Shown here: positions 62,097 through 64,000 of the stretch, piece after piece
How positions within the stretch are numbered: the stretch's first letter is position 1
Layout of the letters: every line of letters starts with the position of its first letter
Assembly: GCF_009829325.1 (NCBI RefSeq)
Contig: NZ_VUOS01000001.1
Coordinates: forward strand, 372,001 to 436,000
Reading direction: 5' to 3'
DNA: 64,000 nt
From: Nocardia sp. CY41
GTDB taxonomy: Bacteria > Actinomycetota > Actinomycetes > Mycobacteriales > Mycobacteriaceae
Translations under genes and position numbers: made by a program
Notes under the pieces: model-generated
Told to the model about the DNA's origin: nothing
Database searches by the model: none
Seen by the model: only the letters and a program-made list of their open reading frames with translations

Positions 62097-64000
62097 GTGG
62101 ATCTGACCGAACTGCTCGACATCCCGGGGACCGACGCCGACGCGCTCTACGAGTCGTTCGGGATGTGGGCCGCCGAGCAGGGCACCCCGCTCTATCCCGC
62201 GCAGGACGAGGCACTGCTCGAGCTGGCCTCCGGATCCAACGTCATCCTCGCCACCCCAACCGGTTCCGGTAAATCACTCGTCGCGGTCGGCGCGCATCTG
62301 TTCGCGCTGACCCAAGGGGTGCGCAGCTACTACACCGCTCCGATCAAGGCGCTGGTGAGCGAAAAATTCTTCGCCCTCTGCGAGGTGTTCGGGGCCGAAC
62401 GCGTCGGCATGGTCACCGGCGACGCCGCGGTGAATCCGGAGGCGCCGATCATCTGCGCGACCGCGGAGATCCTGGCCAACCTGGCGCTGCGGGAAGGCGC
62501 GGACGCCGCCGTCGGCCAGGTCGTGATGGACGAATTCCATTTCTACGCCGACCCCGACCGGGGGTGGGCCTGGCAGGTCCCGCTGCTCGAACTCCCCCGC
62601 GCCCAGTTCCTGCTCATGTCGGCCACGCTCGGTGAGGTCGACTTCTTCGCCCGTGACCTCGAGCGCCGGACCGGGCGCTCCACCGCTGTCGTCGCGGGCA
62701 CCGAGCGCCCCGTGCCGCTGACCTTCTCCTATGCCCGCACGCCGATCACCGAGACCCTGGAAGAGCTGGTCACCACCCATCAGGCCCCGGTGTACGTGGT
62801 GCACTTCACCCAGGCGGCCGCGCTCGAGCGGGCCCAGGCGCTGACCAGTGTGAATTTCGCTACGCGCGCCGAGAAGGACGCGATCGCCGACGCGCTGGGC
62901 GAGTTCCGGTTCGCCGCCGGGTTCGGCAAGACCCTGTCGCGGCTGATCCGGCACGGCATCGGCGTACATCACGCGGGCATGCTGCCGAAGTACCGGCGCC
63001 TGGTGGAGCGACTCGCCCAGGACGGCTTGCTGAAGGTGGTGTGCGGCACCGACACCCTCGGCGTCGGCATCAACGTGCCCATCCGTACGGTGCTGCTCAC
63101 CGGGCTGACCAAGTTCGACGGCGTGCGCACCCGCAGGCTCAAGGCGCGGGAGTTCCACCAGATCGCGGGCCGCGCCGGGCGGGCGGGTTACGACACCATG
63201 GGTACCGTCGTGGTGCAGGCTCCCGAACACGAGGTGGAGAACACCCGGCTGCTGGCCAAGGCGGGCGACGATCCGAAGAAGCAGCGCAAGGTGCAACGGC
63301 GCAAACCGCCGGAAGGCTTCGTCTCCTGGAGCGAGGAGACCTTCGACCGCTTGGTCGCCGCGCAGCCGGAGCCGATGGTGTCGCGTTTCGCGGTCACCAA
63401 CGCCATGCTGCTGAACGTGATCGCCCGGCCGGGAAATTGCTTCACCGCGATGCGTCACCTGCTGGAGGACAACCACGAGCCGCGTCCCGCCCAGCGCAGG
63501 CACATTCTGCGTGCCATCCGGCTGTACCGCGCGCTGCGCGACGCGGGGGTGGTGCAGCAGCTGCCGGAACCGGACGCCCACGGCCGTCGCGCCCGCCTGA
63601 CCGTCGACCTGCAGCGTGATTTCGCTCTCGATCAGCCGTTGTCGCCGTTCGCGCTGGCCGCGCTTGACCTGCTGGACAAACAATCCCCGAGTTATACCCT
63701 CGACGTGGTGTCGCTCATCGAATCCACCCTGGAGGATCCGCGCCAGTTGCTGATGGCCCAGCAGCACAAGGCGCGCGGCGAGGCGATCGCGGAGATGAAG
63801 GCCGACGGCATCGACTACGACGAGCGCATGGAGCTGCTCGAAGAGGTCACCTGGCCCAAGCCGCTGGCCGAGCTCATCGAACCGGCCTACGAGACCTATC
63901 GCGCGGGGCACCCCTGGGTGTCGGAGTTCGCGCCCGCGCCGAAGTCGGTGGTCCGCGACATGGTCGAACGAGCCATGACCTTCGCGGAGCTGATCTCCTT
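62097..64000 (+). CDS. DEAD/DEAH-box (Ski2-like) helicase with DUF3516, 5' part
   Basis: About 634 codons are visible and the frame is open to the window edge, so the gene is truncated here. Motifs: I ATPTGSGKSLVAVGAH, Ia YYTAPIKALVSEKFF, II VVMDEFHFYADPDRGW (DEFH), III LLMSATLGEV, IV YVVHFTQAAALERAQ, V VVCGTDTLGVGINVP, VI HQIAGRAGRAGYD. The part after about residue 430 is the start of the DUF3516 region. It is a putative RNA or DNA helicase; the substrate is unknown. GTG 62097 is fixed by the -10 element. Confidence 0.88.
   Translation, partial: MDLTELLDIPGTDADALYESFGMWAAEQGTPLYPAQDEALLELASGSNVILATPTGSGKSLVAVGAHLFALTQGVRSYYTAPIKALVSEKFFALCEVFGAERVGMVTGDAAVNPEAPIICATAEILANLALREGADAAVGQVVMDEFHFYADPDRGWAWQVPLLELPRAQFLLMSATLGEVDFFARDLERRTGRSTAVVAGTERPVPLTFSYARTPITETLEELVTTHQAPVYVVHFTQAAALERAQALTSVNFATRAEKDAIADALGEFRFAAGFGKTLSRLIRHGIGVHHAGMLPKYRRLVERLAQDGLLKVVCGTDTLGVGINVPIRTVLLTGLTKFDGVRTRRLKAREFHQIAGRAGRAGYDTMGTVVVQAPEHEVENTRLLAKAGDDPKKQRKVQRRKPPEGFVSWSEETFDRLVAAQPEPMVSRFAVTNAMLLNVIARPGNCFTAMRHLLEDNHEPRPAQRRHILRAIRLYRALRDAGVVQQLPEPDAHGRRARLTVDLQRDFALDQPLSPFALAALDLLDKQSPSYTLDVVSLIESTLEDPRQLLMAQQHKARGEAIAEMKADGIDYDERMELLEEVTWPKPLAELIEPAYETYRAGHPWVSEFAPAPKSVVRDMVERAMTFAELIS

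Overview
This is a high-GC actinobacterial chromosome segment, most likely from Nocardia or a close mycolic-acid-containing relative. The evidence is gene content and order. The window follows, gene by gene and with insertions, the Mycobacterium tuberculosis interval from ribD (Rv2671) through aftC, msrB, hemQ, hemY, hemE, RNase D, dxs, the Trk/Ceo potassium genes, dut, cei, suhB, ppgK, sigA, a YihY family gene, sigB and ideR to the PAC2 gene (Rv2714). These comparisons come from memory of the families, not from a search. AftC, an arabinan-branching enzyme of the arabinogalactan cell wall, points to the Mycobacteriales. I see no tRNA, rRNA, CRISPR array, insertion sequence or phage gene, so this is core chromosome with local accessory insertions.

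Layout. 1-3.7 kb: end of a RibD-type reductase, a lipoprotein of the alpha/beta-hydrolase fold, aftC and msrB. 3.8-8.6 kb: leftward haem block hemE, hemY, then nsrR - flavohaemoglobin - hemQ. The flavohaemoglobin has lost part of its NAD domain and runs in frame into hemQ. 8.8-18.5 kb: DUF3000, RNase D, dxs, a glutaminase-STAS-cNMP fusion, a SIMPL protein, a frameshifted VOC gene, DUF1330, a crotonase and an RNA methyltransferase with an Arg/Gly-rich insert. 18.5-22 kb: APC permease divergent from ceoB-ceoC. 22-30 kb: ECF-like sigma factor, DUF3159, OB-fold, alpha/beta hydrolase, DUF3710-dut, DUF3093, DUF4193, cei, suhB, ppgK. 30-31.6 kb: sigA with a large terminator. 31.7-44.9 kb: accessory block with a rhomboid-like protein, CPA2 antiporter plus regulatory subunit, a NarL-type two-component system, TetR, SNF2 helicase plus SWIM protein, methyltransferase, AraC, SDR/TetR pair and a DEAD-type helicase. 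45-52.5 kb: YihY, DUF3039, DUF3099, MFS, VOC, methyltransferase, sigB (with an ECF-type promoter) and a DUF4333 lipoprotein. 52.6-64 kb: a GNAT/acyl-CoA-synthetase-like acetyltransferase coupled to an AcuC-like deacetylase, ideR, galE, DUF4192, a lipoprotein, PAC2 and the first 634 codons of a DUF3516-type helicase that runs off the window.

Themes. The housekeeping sigma factors SigA and SigB, the iron regulator IdeR, nitric-oxide-type regulation of a haem operon, and a likely protein acetylation/deacetylation pair sit close together. The most pervasive signal is transcriptional: at least 17 genes have a TANNNT -10 hexamer ending 7-8 bases before the start codon, which predicts leaderless mRNAs and fixes many start codons. 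The most striking single locus is the nsrR-hmp-hemQ operon.
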